Below, piece after piece: positions 1 through 36,067 of a stretch of 42,057 nucleotides of DNA (its first letter is position 1; each line of letters starts with the position of its first letter). Made by a program: the position numbers and the translations under genes. Where the stretch lies: positions 1 through 42,057 of the forward strand of contig JAQGDQ010000755.1 in assembly GCA_030141605.1 (NCBI GenBank), read 5' to 3'. The stretch is from Tubiluchus corallicola. Taxonomy: Eukaryota > Priapulida > Priapulimorpha > Priapulimorphida > Tubiluchidae. A model generated the notes under the pieces. That model saw nothing but the letters and a program-made list of their open reading frames with translations. It made no database searches and was not told the DNA's origin.

Positions 1-384
1 ACCGTTAATTGCTGTGTAACTTGTCTGTCATTACCGAATGTCAAAAAAATAAAAAACTGCAGTTTTAGACGCCAGTTACTATTAGTTTTTACCGATGACT
101 TTATGGCTTCCAAATTGTAGCCGTTTTACCGGGTTTCGACGATAATTTTCGGATAGCCGAGTTTTTTTTTTTTTTGAGAGGCATTTTGGGATAGCCATAC
201 GTCCAAAAATCTGCATTTCTGCTGTCGGTACTTTGCATTACGTCACTGTTAAATGACTGGCTGTCTTGCCAATTCTGAAAATTTTACCCGTCATTTTCAC
301 ACAGCCCTTGGTCGTTGTTCATGGCGCACATTGGCTTGAATGTTTGCAAAAATTGGCTAGCAGTTCGATATACGATGAATTCTT

Positions 385-1140
385 CTGCAATCACAGAGAA
401 CAGTGGCAGCTCGTAGCTAAAATTAGTGGTGGGTGGGGGAGGGGGGTGCTGCTCAGGAAATTTTTAGCCTTAGGTATTAATACTGTGTAAAAGCGAAACA
501 AACAAAGGTAATTTTAAAGTTGTAATTTGTAATTGTAATTTTAAGTAAACAAACACACGAAAGTTTATACATAAGCTTGATAAAATCCCAAACAGAAATT
601 TTTTTTTGCTTACTAATAGCCTAAATTGTCACAGTTCAAGCTCGATCCATTCACGGTAAGCACGTGCCAACTGACCACAAACTGTGTGAGCGACAGTACT
701 TTCTCTACCTGTGCTTAGACATGTGCACAACAGCCAAACACCGCGTTGCTGGAGTTCACTGTGCTGGGCTGTGAAGCAAACTGTGTGAGCGACAGTACTT
801 TCTCTACCTGTGCTCAGACATGTGCACAACAGCCAAACACTGCATTGCTGTAGCTCACTGTGCTGGGCTGTGAAGCAAACCAGGTTTTCCACACACTCCT
901 GGATCATGGCTGGATGACGTGGATGATAGTGGACATGGACATGGAGCCTCATATTACTAATCTGCTTAAGTTAACTCTGTACTATAATAGATATGTAACT
1001 GTATGTGGAACAGACCACTGCGAATAGATTAAAAGATAGACCAGCTCACATGCTCTGGCTCAATGCACGTTTAAAAAAAAGAACTAAAAGGAGGCTTATT
1101 ATATTGGATATTATCAATAATTTTGAGTGAAACTAAGGGG
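385..1140 (+). repeat. Dispersed repeat, copy 1 (with internal ~99-bp tandem duplication)
   Basis: From GGCAGCTCGTAGCTAAAATT onward this closely resembles 25440-25930 and its inverted copy near 37730-38230. Shared blocks include the segment with ACTGTGTGAGC and GTGCTGGGCTGTGAAG and the end with TATTATCAATAAT. In this copy the part from ACTGTGTGAGCGACAGTAC is doubled (about 679-777 and 778-880). No protein coding capacity was recognised. Bases 1-384 before it show nothing I can name. Confidence 0.7.
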
Positions 1141-1608
1141 TGCTGCAGTTCCACAGTTACCTACGCGCGAGCCGCCAATGAACAGAGTCTGAATCTATTG
1201 CCTTGGTGCCTTTGGTAGTTTATTGAACCATTAAAAACCCTAATTTTATGGTTAAACGTTCTATGAATGCAGTTTTCACCTATTGCTTCTGGGTAGACAA
1301 GTATCGTATTATGACGCAGCTAGATTATGTCCACGTTAGAATTCCACTGTCACGGTAATTAGCCCGACCCAAGGCGACATACCTGGAAATACATGTTCGT
1401 CTATTTGTACCTGCAGTCCTCCTGCCTGTAATTAACACCTTCGCTGTTCTGGTACCCGGCGTGACGTGCTCTGCCAGGATAGTTGGCTTTTGTGACAACT
1501 CATTGCGAACTGGAAGTAGTTGTGCTCGTATCCTGGAGAATTCCTGTGTAACAGGAAGTGTGTGCTGGCATTGATATTGCTTAGGGAATTACTCCAGGTG
1601 CTTGTGTG
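1141..1608. other. Unassigned sequence
   Basis: No repeat, exon or element was recognised. Minus-strand open stretches here have no supporting motif. Confidence 0.4.
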
Positions 1609-4259
1609 ATGGCTATTAGTATCTACGTGCCTGCAGTATGCAGTATGGCAAACGTTCGTGGTAAGTGAATACACATGACATTTGTCTTTGTATATTTCTG
1701 TTTCACTTAAACTGGTAAACTATAAGGTTTGTTGCTTGCACTTCAACTTAAACACTTCAGTGTAAACCAGTATGCTTTTGACGAGGTTTGTTGCTTACAC
1801 TTCAACTTAAACTAGTGTAACACTTCAACTTAAACACTTCAGCTTAAACCAGTATGCTTTTGATGGGGTTTGTTGCTTGCACTTCAACTAAACACTTCAG
1901 CTTAAACCAGTATGCTTTTGATGAGGTTTGTTGCTTGCACTTCAACTTAAACTAGTGTAACATTTCAACTTAAACACTTCAGTGTAAACCAGTATGCTTT
2001 TGACGAGGTTTGTTGTTTGCACTTCAACTTAAACACTTCAGTTTAAACCAGTATGCTTTTGATGAGGTTCGTTGCTTGCACTTCAACTTAAACACTTCAG
2101 TTTAATCCAGTATGTTTTTGATGAGGTTTGTTGCTTGCACTTCAACTTAAACACTTCAGCTTAAACCAGTATGCTTTTGACGAGGTTTGTTGCTTGCACT
2201 TCAACTTAAACACTTCAGTTTAATCCAGTATGTTTTTGATGAGGTTTGTTGCTTGCACTTCAACTAAACACTACAGTTTAAACCAGTATGCTTTTGATGA
2301 GGTTTGTTGCTTGCACTTCAACTAAACACTTCAGTTTAAACCAGTATGCTTTTGATGAGGTTTGTTGCTTGCACTTCAACTAAACACTTCAGTTTAAACC
2401 AGTATGCTTTTGATGAGGTTTGCTGCTTGCACTTCAACTAAACACTTCAGTTTAAACCAGTATGCTTTTGATGAGGTTTGTTGCTTGCACTTCAGCTAAA
2501 CACTTCAGCTTAAACCAGTATGCTTTTGATGAGGTTTGTTGCTTGCACTTCAACTTAAACACTTCAGTTTAAACCAGTATGCTTTTGATGAGGTTTGTTG
2601 CGTGCACTTCAACTTAAACACTTCAGTGTAAACCAGTATGCTTTTGATGAGGTTTGTTGCTTGCACTTCAACTTAAACACTTCAGTTTAAACCAGTATGC
2701 TTTTGATGAGGTTTGTTGCTTGCACTTCAACTTAAACACTTCAGTTTAATCCAGTATGCTTTTGATGAGGTGTGTTGCTTGCACTTTAACTTAAACCAGT
2801 ACAACACTTCAACTTAAACACTTCAGTTTAAACCAGTATGCTTTTGATGAGGTTTGTTGCGTGCACTTCAACTTAAACACTTCAGTGTAAACCAGTATGC
2901 TTTTGATGAGGTTTGTTGCTTGCACTTCAACTTAAACACTTCAGCTTAAACCAGTATGCTTTTGATGAGGTTTGTTGCTTGCACTTCAACTAAACACTAC
3001 AGTTTAAACCAGTATGCTTTTGATGAGGTTTGTTGCTTGCACTTCAACTTAAACACTTCAGCTTAAACCAGTATGCTTTTGATGAGGTTTGTTGCTTGCA
3101 CTTCAACTAAACACTACAGTTTAAACCAGTATGCTTTTGATGAGGTTTGTTGCTTACACTTCAGCTTAACCACTTCAGTGTAAACCAGTATGCTTTTGAC
3201 GAGGTTTGTTGCTTGCACTTCAACTTAAACACTTCAGTTTAAACCAATATGCTTTTGACGAGGTTCGTTGCTTGCAGTTCAACTTAAACACGTCAGTTTA
3301 AACCAGTATGCTTTTGATGAGGTTTGTTGCTTGCACTTCAACTTAAACACTTCAGTTTAAACCAGTATGCTTTTGATGAGGTTTGCTGCTTGCACTTCAA
3401 CTAAACACTTCAGTTTAAACCAGTATGCTTTTGATGAGGTTTGTTGCTTGCACTTCAACTTAAACACTTCAGTTTAAACCAGTATGCTTTTGATGAGGTT
3501 TGTTGCTTGCACTTCAACTTAAACACTTCAGTTTAAACCAGTATGCTTTTGATGAGGTTTGTTGCTTGCACTTCAACTTAAACACTTCAGCTTAAACCAG
3601 TATGCTTTTGATGAGGTTTGTTGCTTGCACTTCAACTTAAACACTTCAGCTTAAACCAGTATGCTTTTGATGAGGTTTGTTGCTTGCACTTCAACTTAAA
3701 CACTTCAGTTTAAACCAGTATGCTTTTGATGAGGTTTGCTGCTTGCACTTCAACTAAACACTTCAGTTTAAACCAGTATGCTTTTGATGAGGTTTGCTGC
3801 TTGCACTTCAACTTAAACACTTCAGTTTAAACCAGTATGCTTTTGATGGGATTTGTTGCTTGCAGTTCAACTTAAACACTTCAGTTTAAACCAGTATGCT
3901 TTTGATGAGGTTCGTTGCTTGCACTATACAATCTCCAAGGCAGCGTAATACATTTCAGGACATTTGATAGACATTAAACTACAGTGAAAACTACAGTTCA
4001 TTTTTTTACTTGTGCGAAAATCAGTTCATGGTATTTCCACTTTCTCGTAAAACCGCTAGTGACTGAAACTTTCAAAATTGGGAGTGATTTTAGTGCTCTT
4101 GTTCAACTGCAATTGTGCGTGTGTCGCACTTGTAACTTTTGCTTAAGAATGTGAAAGTTCTTGTTATTTACAGGCGACATTGACGTCAGTCTATTGCAAA
4201 ATATTGGCTTTCAAATAGCACAGTGTACAATCACTGATCATACTGCTAGAGTATGTTAA
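1609..4259 (+). CDS. Possible two-exon small ORF (1609-1660 joined to 4174-4259)
   Basis: ATG at 1609 runs 17 codons plus one base to CGTG/gtaagt at 1660. The acceptor TTATTTACAG at 4173 opens a segment that continues in phase for 27 codons to TAA at 4257-4259. The joined peptide would be 45 residues with no domain I recognise. The minisatellite lies inside the putative intron. The splice sites look good but the coding case is weak. It could instead be a pair of 5' untranslated exons of the large gene, or chance. Confidence 0.2.
1734..3929 (+). repeat. 59-bp minisatellite, about 37 copies
   Basis: The unit contains AGGTTTGTTGCTTGCACTTC, then AACTTAAACACTTCAG, TTTAAACCAGTATG and CTTTTGATG, total 59 bases. 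Some units are 57 (AACTAAAC instead of AACTTAAAC). A few early units hold an extra ~20-base ACTAGTGTAACACTTCAACT insert. Variants are mixed along the array, suggesting unequal exchange. Confidence 0.95.
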
Positions 4260-5781
4260 AAACCCAAAGTTTTGCATATTTTTGACACAGTGCTAAAAAT
4301 AATTGCTGTTTTTATAATGTTAGTTTTTTGCACTTTTAAGCTTTCGTGGATTTCAAGGCAAAGGTTAGTGCAGCAATTTAGCTAATATTTCTACAGATTC
4401 TTAATTAATATCATTGTCATTGTTACTGTGCCATATTTGAGATAGTATATTCTAGATTTCTCTCAGGTCAGGTATAAGTAGTTCATTTTGTGCTAGACTT
4501 TTTGTATGTCCGTTTGACTCGACTGTGTTTTTATTGCGTTTTCGCTTTTCCACGGGTGCCCGCTTTGTTAGAATACTAATTCCTTTTGTCAGCGAGGGTT
4601 TTTCCTTCCAGTTATGGGGTGTCTGCAACTTTTATAGGTTCCAAACTGTAAATATTCCTTTTAGATTATTTTTGTCTTTTAATATACATGTAGTATAACT
4701 TCTAACGACGTAATGTCTAAGTTCTAATTGTAGTTGACCAATATAGTAATACAATAACATGCTTCATATAAAATAAAACTAAATATTTTCTCCTACAATG
4801 TTATTATTTTATATAATAATAGTTAACAAATATAATATATGATGTGCAATTGATAGAACATGTTTTTCTTTGTGGATGAGAATTTATGTAGAATTTTCTC
4901 GTACATAATATAAATTATGTATAAATATAATGCTGTAATATTTTTATATAATTATTATGTACAGTATAAAATTATTATAATGTATCTAATCAACACAATG
5001 ATTATCTATTTCTTTTTTAAGATATAGCTAAAATGTGTAAATTTGTATCTATATCTGTCAATGTTAATGTTTTACATAATAAATATAATGCATATAAATA
5101 TAAAACACAATTAATATGATATGATTGTTTTTCGTGTTAGTTTGTAACGTTTGTAAACAATTTAAATTATATGTAATAATGTATGTTTTTAATAAAGAGC
5201 TTCGTTACTATTTACTCACGTCTGAGTCTTTAAATGTCAAGCATAAACAGTACACATGGTACTAGGTAATAAAACTTCTTATCAGTTCAGGCAGGCATAT
5301 TTTTACCATGATTTTGTGTCCCATACATCTACTCAGATGGCGCAGTTACGTATTACACGCTTTTTGGTGCAGTTTCTGTGTGCATTTTAACTCTTTGCTG
5401 TAGTATGTTTTGAACTATGGACCTGCATACGTTTGAATTAAGTAGTTTACTCAGTGTGGAAACATTCCGTTGCATAAATATTAGTTTTCTGTGGACTCTA
5501 GTGTGTCGTTTGGTTTAGCATCCTTCTGTGCGTAAAGATACTTTGCGTATTTCTCAACAAATAACTCCAGATTACGGAACTTTTTCAGTAATTTTTTACC
5601 TTGAACAGTTGTTTGTGCCTGCCGTATTGTTTGGCTACTCCAGTAACGATTGTCGATATCAAATGCAGTTCTGTGATTGGCTGCTCATTGAATACCTCGG
5701 ATAAGTGGTCTGTCGCTAAGTGGTTAAGTTGATTAACGGCACTGTTAAGTTGCTTGGATTCTTGTTTTGCTGATGACCTGT
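4260..5781. other. AT-rich stretch upstream of the gene; promoter not resolved
   Basis: 4680-5200 is very AT-rich with several AATAAA-like hexamers (near 4770 and 5191), which could be the 3' end of an upstream transcript but are expected by chance in such DNA. 5200-5781 is more balanced and would hold the promoter or 5' UTR of the TIR-SLOG gene. No TATA box or initiator could be chosen with any confidence. Confidence 0.4.
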
Positions 5782-29196
<23,415 letters not shown>

Positions 29197-29444
29197 GTAA
29201 GTAACACATCGTTTCATGTGAACGTACCTTTATATTCATTATTACAAATCAAATTCAAAACTAATCAAATTTAATATTTTCAAACTTGAACCTAAATGGA
29301 ACTTAAAATTTCGGCTTCGAATCTGATGAAACAAGAATCTTTACAGAAGTCATTCACTCTGCAGAAGACAATCAGGGGCGTATCAAGACTTTACGATGGC
29401 CTAGGCTGATAGTTCTGTCCTGCCCATCTCTATTGTGAATGTAT

Positions 29445-29715
29445 GGTTGCTTATGTAATACGCGGTTTAAACAATTACTTGTGGTGTATTAGAAACACTT
29501 AACCTTGTTTCTACTTGGTCATTATTAATTACTTGTATTTGTACAGCTCTTGCTTGTTATGTAATAAGCAGATTAAACAATTACTTGTGGTGTATTAGAA
29601 ACACACTTAACCTTGTTTCTACTTGATCATTAATAATTACATGTATTTGCATAGCTCTTGCTTGTTGTGTAAGAAGCAGACTAAACAATTACTTGTGGTG
29701 TTCATTTAGTATCAC
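29445..29715 (+). repeat. ~120-bp tandem repeat, 2-3 copies, intron after exon 16
   Basis: AACAATTACTTGTGGTGTAT and TAGCTCTTGCTTGTT(A/G)TGTAA recur at about 120 bases. The inverted arm (32840-33190) has about one more copy. Confidence 0.85.
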
Positions 29716-30186
29716 TTTTGTCATCTGAATTAATTCCTCACGTCGTTATCGTATCAGCAGATTTGTGTCGTTTAACTTCCGTACTTTGAAAGCAGAAATT
29801 AAGCAGAAGAGGGCTGAAATGCTAAAGCAATATACGTATAATAACACAGTTTGAAATTTATTCGTCTTGCGTATAGATAGCTTTCTTAAAATTCTTTTGA
29901 AAACGTCCACTTCTGTTAAATACAAAGCTTGTTAATGTTTACTTATGTTTTTGACAAAGCAGCACGAAGCCGTATTGGATATCGGGTAGGTTGTCTTTGT
30001 TTCGTGAATTTCGACGTGTAAAAAGGCAATTTTTCAAAGCGGACTTTTAAAATTAATTCAGTTCTAATTCTTATGATGAATAAGTTTTTGACATTCGACT
30101 TTAGGTCCCAGTAATTGGGATCCAACGCAGTAATGTTGAATAGATGTGGTTATTTGAATAAATCAGTTGTTTACCACAAAAACAGA

Positions 30187-30888
30187 TTACACCCTTTCCA
30201 GTAAAGCTTTACCAAAATAAAGAAGCCATGTTTTGTTAGGATTAAATGAGATACTCAATTCTATACCATATGTTTCACAGATTTTAAGCACTTCACGCAA
30301 GTGTCTGCATGACCCTGACAACAAGGCAATGTCATCAGCATACATGACAGTGCCTGCAAAATTATCTGCCACATAACAATGGTAACCAGGTGAACGCAAT
30401 TGACGTATAAGGGCGTCTGTATATACAGCATATAAAATCAGTGATAATACACCTCCTTGTCTGACACCTGTTTTTAGACAAAATTGGGTACTATACTGAT
30501 CTTGCCATTTGATACAGCCCGTAAGTTTACTATACCAATTCATTAATACGTTAACAAATATCTTGGGAACCCGTTTTTCTAGCAGTTTTATAAACAACCC
30601 TCCGTGCAGTACTCAATCAAAAGCTTTGGAGGCATCTAGAAATGCGACATATACAGGATTATTTCTTGCGGTGAAAAAATTTACCGTTTCTTTTATGGTA
30701 TATATGGCATGATTACAACTTGATTCAACTTTAAAACCGAATTGTAATTCGTCACTTTCTAAGCAATCACCAAACTTTGCCAGTAAGACAGATTCAAATA
30801 ATTTTGAGATAGTGGGAGATAGAGTCACTGCACGATAATTATTGAAATCTGTTAGGTCGCCATTGTTATCTTTAACAACAGGTATAAT
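30187..30888 (-). pseudogene. Non-LTR retrotransposon reverse transcriptase fragment
   Basis: Minus-strand reading gives NNYRAVTLSPTISKLFE, AFLDASKAFD, then after one in-frame TGA (30613-30615) TGVRQGGVLS and MYADDIALLSG. These are reverse transcriptase blocks, including the Y-A-D-D catalytic motif. Both ends of the element are missing: the N-terminal part is lost upstream of 30888, and the 3' part stops at the inverted-repeat boundary. It is a dead LINE-type copy. Clade not assigned. Confidence 0.88.
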
Positions 30889-31369
30889 ATATATATACAC
30901 CCAGCCACCCCTATATAGCAGTAAAAGCACGTGATGTTTTACGATAAAAAACTGCTCAATACTAATTATTAGCAGCAGTTTACAAAAATTGTGAATTTGT
31001 TTACAAAGTAAGATTTGTTTCATAGCATAAGCACTGAAAGCAGCAAGCGCAATTTTATACGTAAAGCACCAACAATTAACTGTGGTGTAAGAGTTACGAA
31101 GGCACCCGTTAAGCAACTGTTTGTGGCGTGGTAGAAACAATGTTATGCGGGAAGCAACTATTTGTGGTGTGGTAGGTGGTTTCTGTGTTACTTCTCAATA
31201 ATGACGACACCACCTTATACCACTTATGCAGAATGCGTTTACAACAATAGCGTAGCCACTGTTTTTTTCTTTGTAAGCCCTGATTATGACGTATTTAGTG
31301 AATATCCTTGAGACTCAAAGCTAGCTCCGCCATATTGCAACGAAAGTAAATGTTTTTGTTGATAGTCGT

Positions 31370-31840
31370 TTTTTAGCTAAATCAGTTCATTTTTAGTCAT
31401 TTTTCAGTTAAATCAGTTCATTTTAGTCATTTTTCAGCTAAATCAGTTAATTTTAGTAGTTTTTTAGCTAAATCAGTTGTTTTTAGTCATTTTTCAGTTA
31501 AATCAGTTAATTTTAGTCGTTTTTCAGCTAAATCAGCTGTTTTTTGATAAGTAAAATGGCCAGAGGTAAAGAGCCGGGGAACAGAAACTCATTATATTCT
31601 GGATTTAAAGTCGGCATCTCAAATTGGTGAAGCACTATGTCACACTTGCGCCAGCGGCGAACACAGCTACGCAACAAATGAGTTGATTTGACTACTTGAC
31701 CACACAACAGCACATGAAAGCACCAAAAGAGAACAATCCAGTTTTCAATAAAATGAACTGATTTAGAAGAAAAACGACTGAAAATGAAGTGATTTAGCTG
31801 AAAAACGACTAAAATTAACTGATCTAGCTGAAAAATGATT
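31370..31840. mobile_element. Fold-back element with inverted arrays of a ~32-bp unit
   Basis: 31370-31545 holds about five direct units of TTTTTCAGCTAAATCAGTT with TTTTAGTC; 31755-31835 holds the same unit inverted (AACTGATTTAGCTGAAAAAC-like). About 200 unique bases lie between. It ends only a few bases from the SLOG exon at 31846. Likely a fold-back or MITE-like insertion. No coding capacity. Confidence 0.7.
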
Positions 31841-31845
31841 AATAC

Positions 31846-31987
31846 CTTCAATAAGTACAGCTATTTCGAACACCCTGGCCACTATGCTCTCCCTCTCTTC
31901 CAGACTCTCCCCGCGAAACACGGTATGACCAAACGGAACGATCTGAAATGTACCGTCAGCATCCTGCCTGGCTTTATTTCGGCAATC
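31846..31987 (-). CDS. SLOG-like domain, third exon (follows the minus-strand copy)
   Basis: Read on the minus strand, TTGTTCTGCAG opens the exon and TTGAAG/gtatta closes it. Its phase-0 frame is open and follows directly on Ser764: a short charged lead, then FQIVPFGHTVFRGESLEERE and VFEIAVLIEG. GxTxFxGxSxxER and the hydrophobic strand ending in E-G match the middle of LOG/SLOG folds, just before the GG-x-GT loop, which would be on the next exon. The exon sits in the spacer between the inverted arms, so as drawn it can only be spliced to the minus-strand gene copy. The following exon was not found down to 30187, where a retroelement lies. Confidence 0.8.
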
Positions 31988-32354
31988 CTGCAGAACAAAA
32001 TAACATGGTTAAAGGGAAAGAAAAAGCAATAAGCGTTTTCATAATACCAGCAATTAACGATAGTGAAAAGGTCAAAGGTTAAGTGTACCAAGCAACGCAT
32101 TTGTGTACACTTGACAATGCCTCACATCCCATGCTATTCCAATAGTAACAGTTTTAACAGCTAACAAGAATCTCACCTAGTTCATTTTTTCTCATTCCCA
32201 AGCAAGATCCTGCTAGTGTATCATTCTGCGCACAGAGTAATGCATAATTAAGTAGACTCCATGCAAAACAACAGATGTTACTGAACTGATGCGGTAGACG
32301 GCTTTACCTTAACCACAAGTCACGTAGGTAACATGCATAATTAAGTAAAGTCCA
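31988..32354. other. Spacer between SLOG third exon and right arm
   Basis: Intron-like AT-rich sequence on the minus strand upstream of 31987. No element was recognised. Confidence 0.45.
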
Positions 32355-33453
32355 AGTAAAACAACTGACTTATTCAACTGATTTATTCAACTAACCACAC
32401 CTATTCCACATTACTGCGTTGGATCCCAATTACCGGGACCTAAAGTAGAATGTCGAAAACTTATTCATCAAAAGAATTAGAATTGAATTAATTTTAAAAG
32501 TCCGCTTTGAAAAATTGTCTTTTTACACATCGAAGTTCACGAAACAAAGACAACCTACCCGATATCCAATACGGCTTCATGCTGCTTTGTCAAAAACATA
32601 AGTAAACATTAACAAGCTTTGTATTTATCAGAAATGGACGTTTTCAAAAGAATTTTAAGAAAGCTATCTATACACAAGACGCATAAATTTCAAACTGTGT
32701 TATTATACGTATTCTGCTTTAGCATTTCAGCCCTCTTCTGCTTCATTTCTGCTTTCAAAGTACGGAAGTTAAGCGACACAAATCTGCTGATACGATAACG
32801 ACGTGAGGAATTAATTCAGACGACAAAAGCGATACTAAATGAACACTACAAGTAATTGTTTAGTCTGCTTCTTACACAACAAGCAAGAGCTGTGCAAATA
32901 CATGTAATTAATAATGACCACGTAGAAACAAGTTTAAGTGTTTCTAATACACCACAAGTAATTGTTTAGTCTGCTTCTTACATAACAAGCAAGAGCTATG
33001 CAAATACATGTAATTATTAATGATCAAGTAGAAACAAGGTTAAGTGTGTTTCTAATACACCACGAGTAATTGTTTAATCTGCTTATTACATAACAAGCAA
33101 GAGCTGTACAAACACATGTAATTAATAATGACCACGTAGAAAAAAGGTTAAGTGTTTCTAATACACCACAAGTAATTGTTTAAACCGCGTATTACATAAG
33201 CAACCATACATTCACAATAGAGATGGGCAGGACAGAACTATCAGCCTAGGCCATCGTAAAGTCTTGATACGCCCCTGATTGTCTTCTGCAGAGTGAATGA
33301 CTTCTGTAAAGATTCTTGTTTCATCAGATTCGAAGCCGAAATTTTAAGTTCCATTTAGGTTCAAGTTTGAAAATATTAAATTTGATTAGTTTTGAATTTG
33401 ATTTGTAATAATGAATATAAAGGTACGTTCACATGAAACGATGTGTTACTTAC

Positions 33454-33613
33454 GCTGCTGTCTTTCTCCGGCAAGACATGCCACACATCTGGTAGCTTAT
33501 GTAGCCTCTTCTTAGCATCAGCAAAGCTATGAGCCACCAAATCTGCAGCTCCGAACAAGCCACCCGTCACCACAGATAACTGCTCTATGCCGGCCAAGTG
33601 ATAACCAAGTGAC
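33454..33613 (-). CDS. Inverted-arm copy of exon 16 (SLOG VVTGG core)
   Basis: This is a reverse-complement copy of 29037-29196 with intact splice sites. Two third-position changes (Phe, Asp codons) leave the protein unchanged. On the minus strand the next exon downstream is 31987-31846, and the phases agree. Confidence 0.88.
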
Positions 33614-33914
33614 CTAAAACAATCATAAAAGATTTTAAACTCGACTGCGCAAAATAATCAATTTGTTAACTAATTTGTTAATCGATTTATTAATTAAACA
33701 GACAAATTTGTAAACAACATTGAATTTAAACTTTGATCTAACAGGAGGGAAAACCTCTGGACCCCTGCAAAGAATCTATCACCAATTTCTGTCCTCCTTG
33801 TGGTTTCTTTTCTTTCTGCAGTGCTTTATTGAAAGTTAATTCTAAATGGTCATGTCATCTGGTAGTTCGTATAACACGTCCTATCCATCTTAATCTTCTC
33901 TTTTTCATTTTAAC

Positions 33915-35995
33915 CGTCCATTCCTCTGTCTTGACTTTCAGACAGCTTCCACAATGTAAACAGCAGCAATATGCAACACTCTTAAAAATGCAAAATCATT
34001 GAACAACCCAATAACTGTCCATTCCTCTGTCTTGACTTTCAGACAGCTTCCACAATGTAAACAGCAGCAATATGCAACACTCTTAAAAATGGAAAATCAT
34101 TGAACAATCCAATAACTGTCCATTCCTCTGTCTTGACTTTTAGACAGCTTCCACAATGTAAACAGCAGCAATATGCAACACTCTTAAAATGCAAAATCAT
34201 TGAACAACCCAATAACTGTCCATTCCTCTGTCTTGACTTTTAGACAGCTTCCACAAGGTAAACAGCAGCAATATGCAACACTCTGTAAAAATGCAAAATC
34301 ATTGAACAACCCAATAACTGTCCATTCCTCTGTCTTGACTTTCAGACAGCTTCCACAAGGTAACCAGCAGCAATATGTAACACTCTTAAAATGCAAAATC
34401 ATTGAACAACCCAATAACTGTCCATTCCTCTGTCTTGACTTTCAGACAGCTTCCACAATGTAAACAGCAGCAATATGCAACACTCTTAAAAATGCAAAAT
34501 CATTGAACAACCCAATAACTGTCCATTCCTCTGTCTTGACTTTCAGACAGCTTCCACAATGTAAACAGCAGCAATATGCAACACTCTTAAAAATGGAAAA
34601 TCATTGAACAACCCAATAACTGTCCATTCCTCTGTCTTGACTTTTAGACAGCTTCCACAATGTAAACAGCAGCAATATGCAACACTCTTAAAATGCAAAA
34701 TCATTGAACAACCCAATAACTGTCCATTCCTCTGTCTTGACTTTTAGACAGCTTCCACAAGGTAAACAGCAGCAATATGCAACACTCTTAAAAATGCAAA
34801 ATCATTGAACAACCCAATAACTGTCCATTCCTCTGTCTTGACTTTTAGACAGCTTCCACAATGTAAACAGCAGCAATATGCAACACTCTTAAAATGCAAA
34901 ACCATTGAACAACCCAATAACTGTCCATTCCTCTGTCTTGACTTTTAGACTGCTTCCACAAGGTAACCAGCAGCAATATGTAACACTCTTAAAATGCAAA
35001 ATCATTGAACAACCCAATAACTGTCCATTCCTCTGTCTTGACTTTTAGACTGCTTCCACAATGTAAACAGCAGCAATATGCAACACTCTTAAAATGCAAA
35101 ACCATTGAACAACCCAATAACTGTCCATTCCTCTGTCTTGACTTTTAGACAGCTTCCACAATGTAAACAGCAGCAATATGCACGCTTAAAATGCAAAATC
35201 ATTGAACAACCCAATCACTGTCCATTCCTCTGTCTTGACTTTAGACTGCTTCACAATGCAATATGCAACACTCTTAAAATGCAAAATCATTGAACAACCC
35301 AATAACTGTCCATTCCTCTGTCTTGACTTTCAGACAGCTTCCACAATGAAACAGCAGCAATATGCAACACTCTTAAAAATGCAAAATCATTGAACAACCC
35401 AATAACTGTCCATTCCTCTGTCTTGACTTTCAGACTGCTTCCACAGCAGCAATATGCAACACTCTTAAAAATGCAAAATCATTGAACAACCCAATAACTG
35501 TCCATTCCTCTGTCTTGACTTTCAGATAGCTTCCACAATGAAACAGCAGCAATATGCAACACTCTTAAAAATGCAAAATCATTGAACAACCCAATAACTG
35601 TCCATTCCTCTGTCTTGACTTTCAGACTGCTTCCACAATGTAAACAGCAGCAATATGCAACACTCTTAAAATGCAAAATCATTGAACAACCCAATAACTG
35701 TCCATTCCTCTGTCTTGACTTTTAGACAGCTTCCACAATGCAAACAGCAGCAATATGCAACACGCTTAAAAAGCAAAATCATTGAACAACCCAATAACTG
35801 TCCATTCCTCTGTCTAGACTTTCAGACAGCTTCCACAATGCAAACAGCAGCAATATGCAACACTCTTAAAATGGAAAATCATTGAACAACCCAATAACTG
35901 TCCATTCCTCTGTCTTGACTTTTAGACTGCTTCCACAATGTAAACAGCAGCAATATGCAACACTCTTAAAATGCAAAATCATTGAACAACCCTAA
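33915..35995 (-). repeat. 100-bp tandem repeat in the right arm, about 20 copies
   Basis: Reverse complement of the array at 27739-28735 with about double the length. A few units near 35180-35270 and 35430-35460 have internal deletions. Confidence 0.95.
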
Positions 35996-36067
35996 CAAAG
36001 CACAGAAAAGCGCCCTCCCGATTACCCGAGAGTGGGAAGCAATGTAGAAACTTGCTAACCGTTGTAC

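Noticed and set aside
29197-30172. Next SLOG exon on the + strand
   Set aside because: No phase-0 acceptor followed by a GxTxF..ER-type sequence was found. The matching exon is on the minus strand in the spacer.
31835-32032. Plus-strand ORF of 65 codons that looked GC-rich enough to be an exon
   Set aside because: It is the opposite strand of the SLOG exon at 31987-31846, which has proper splice sites, phase and motifs.
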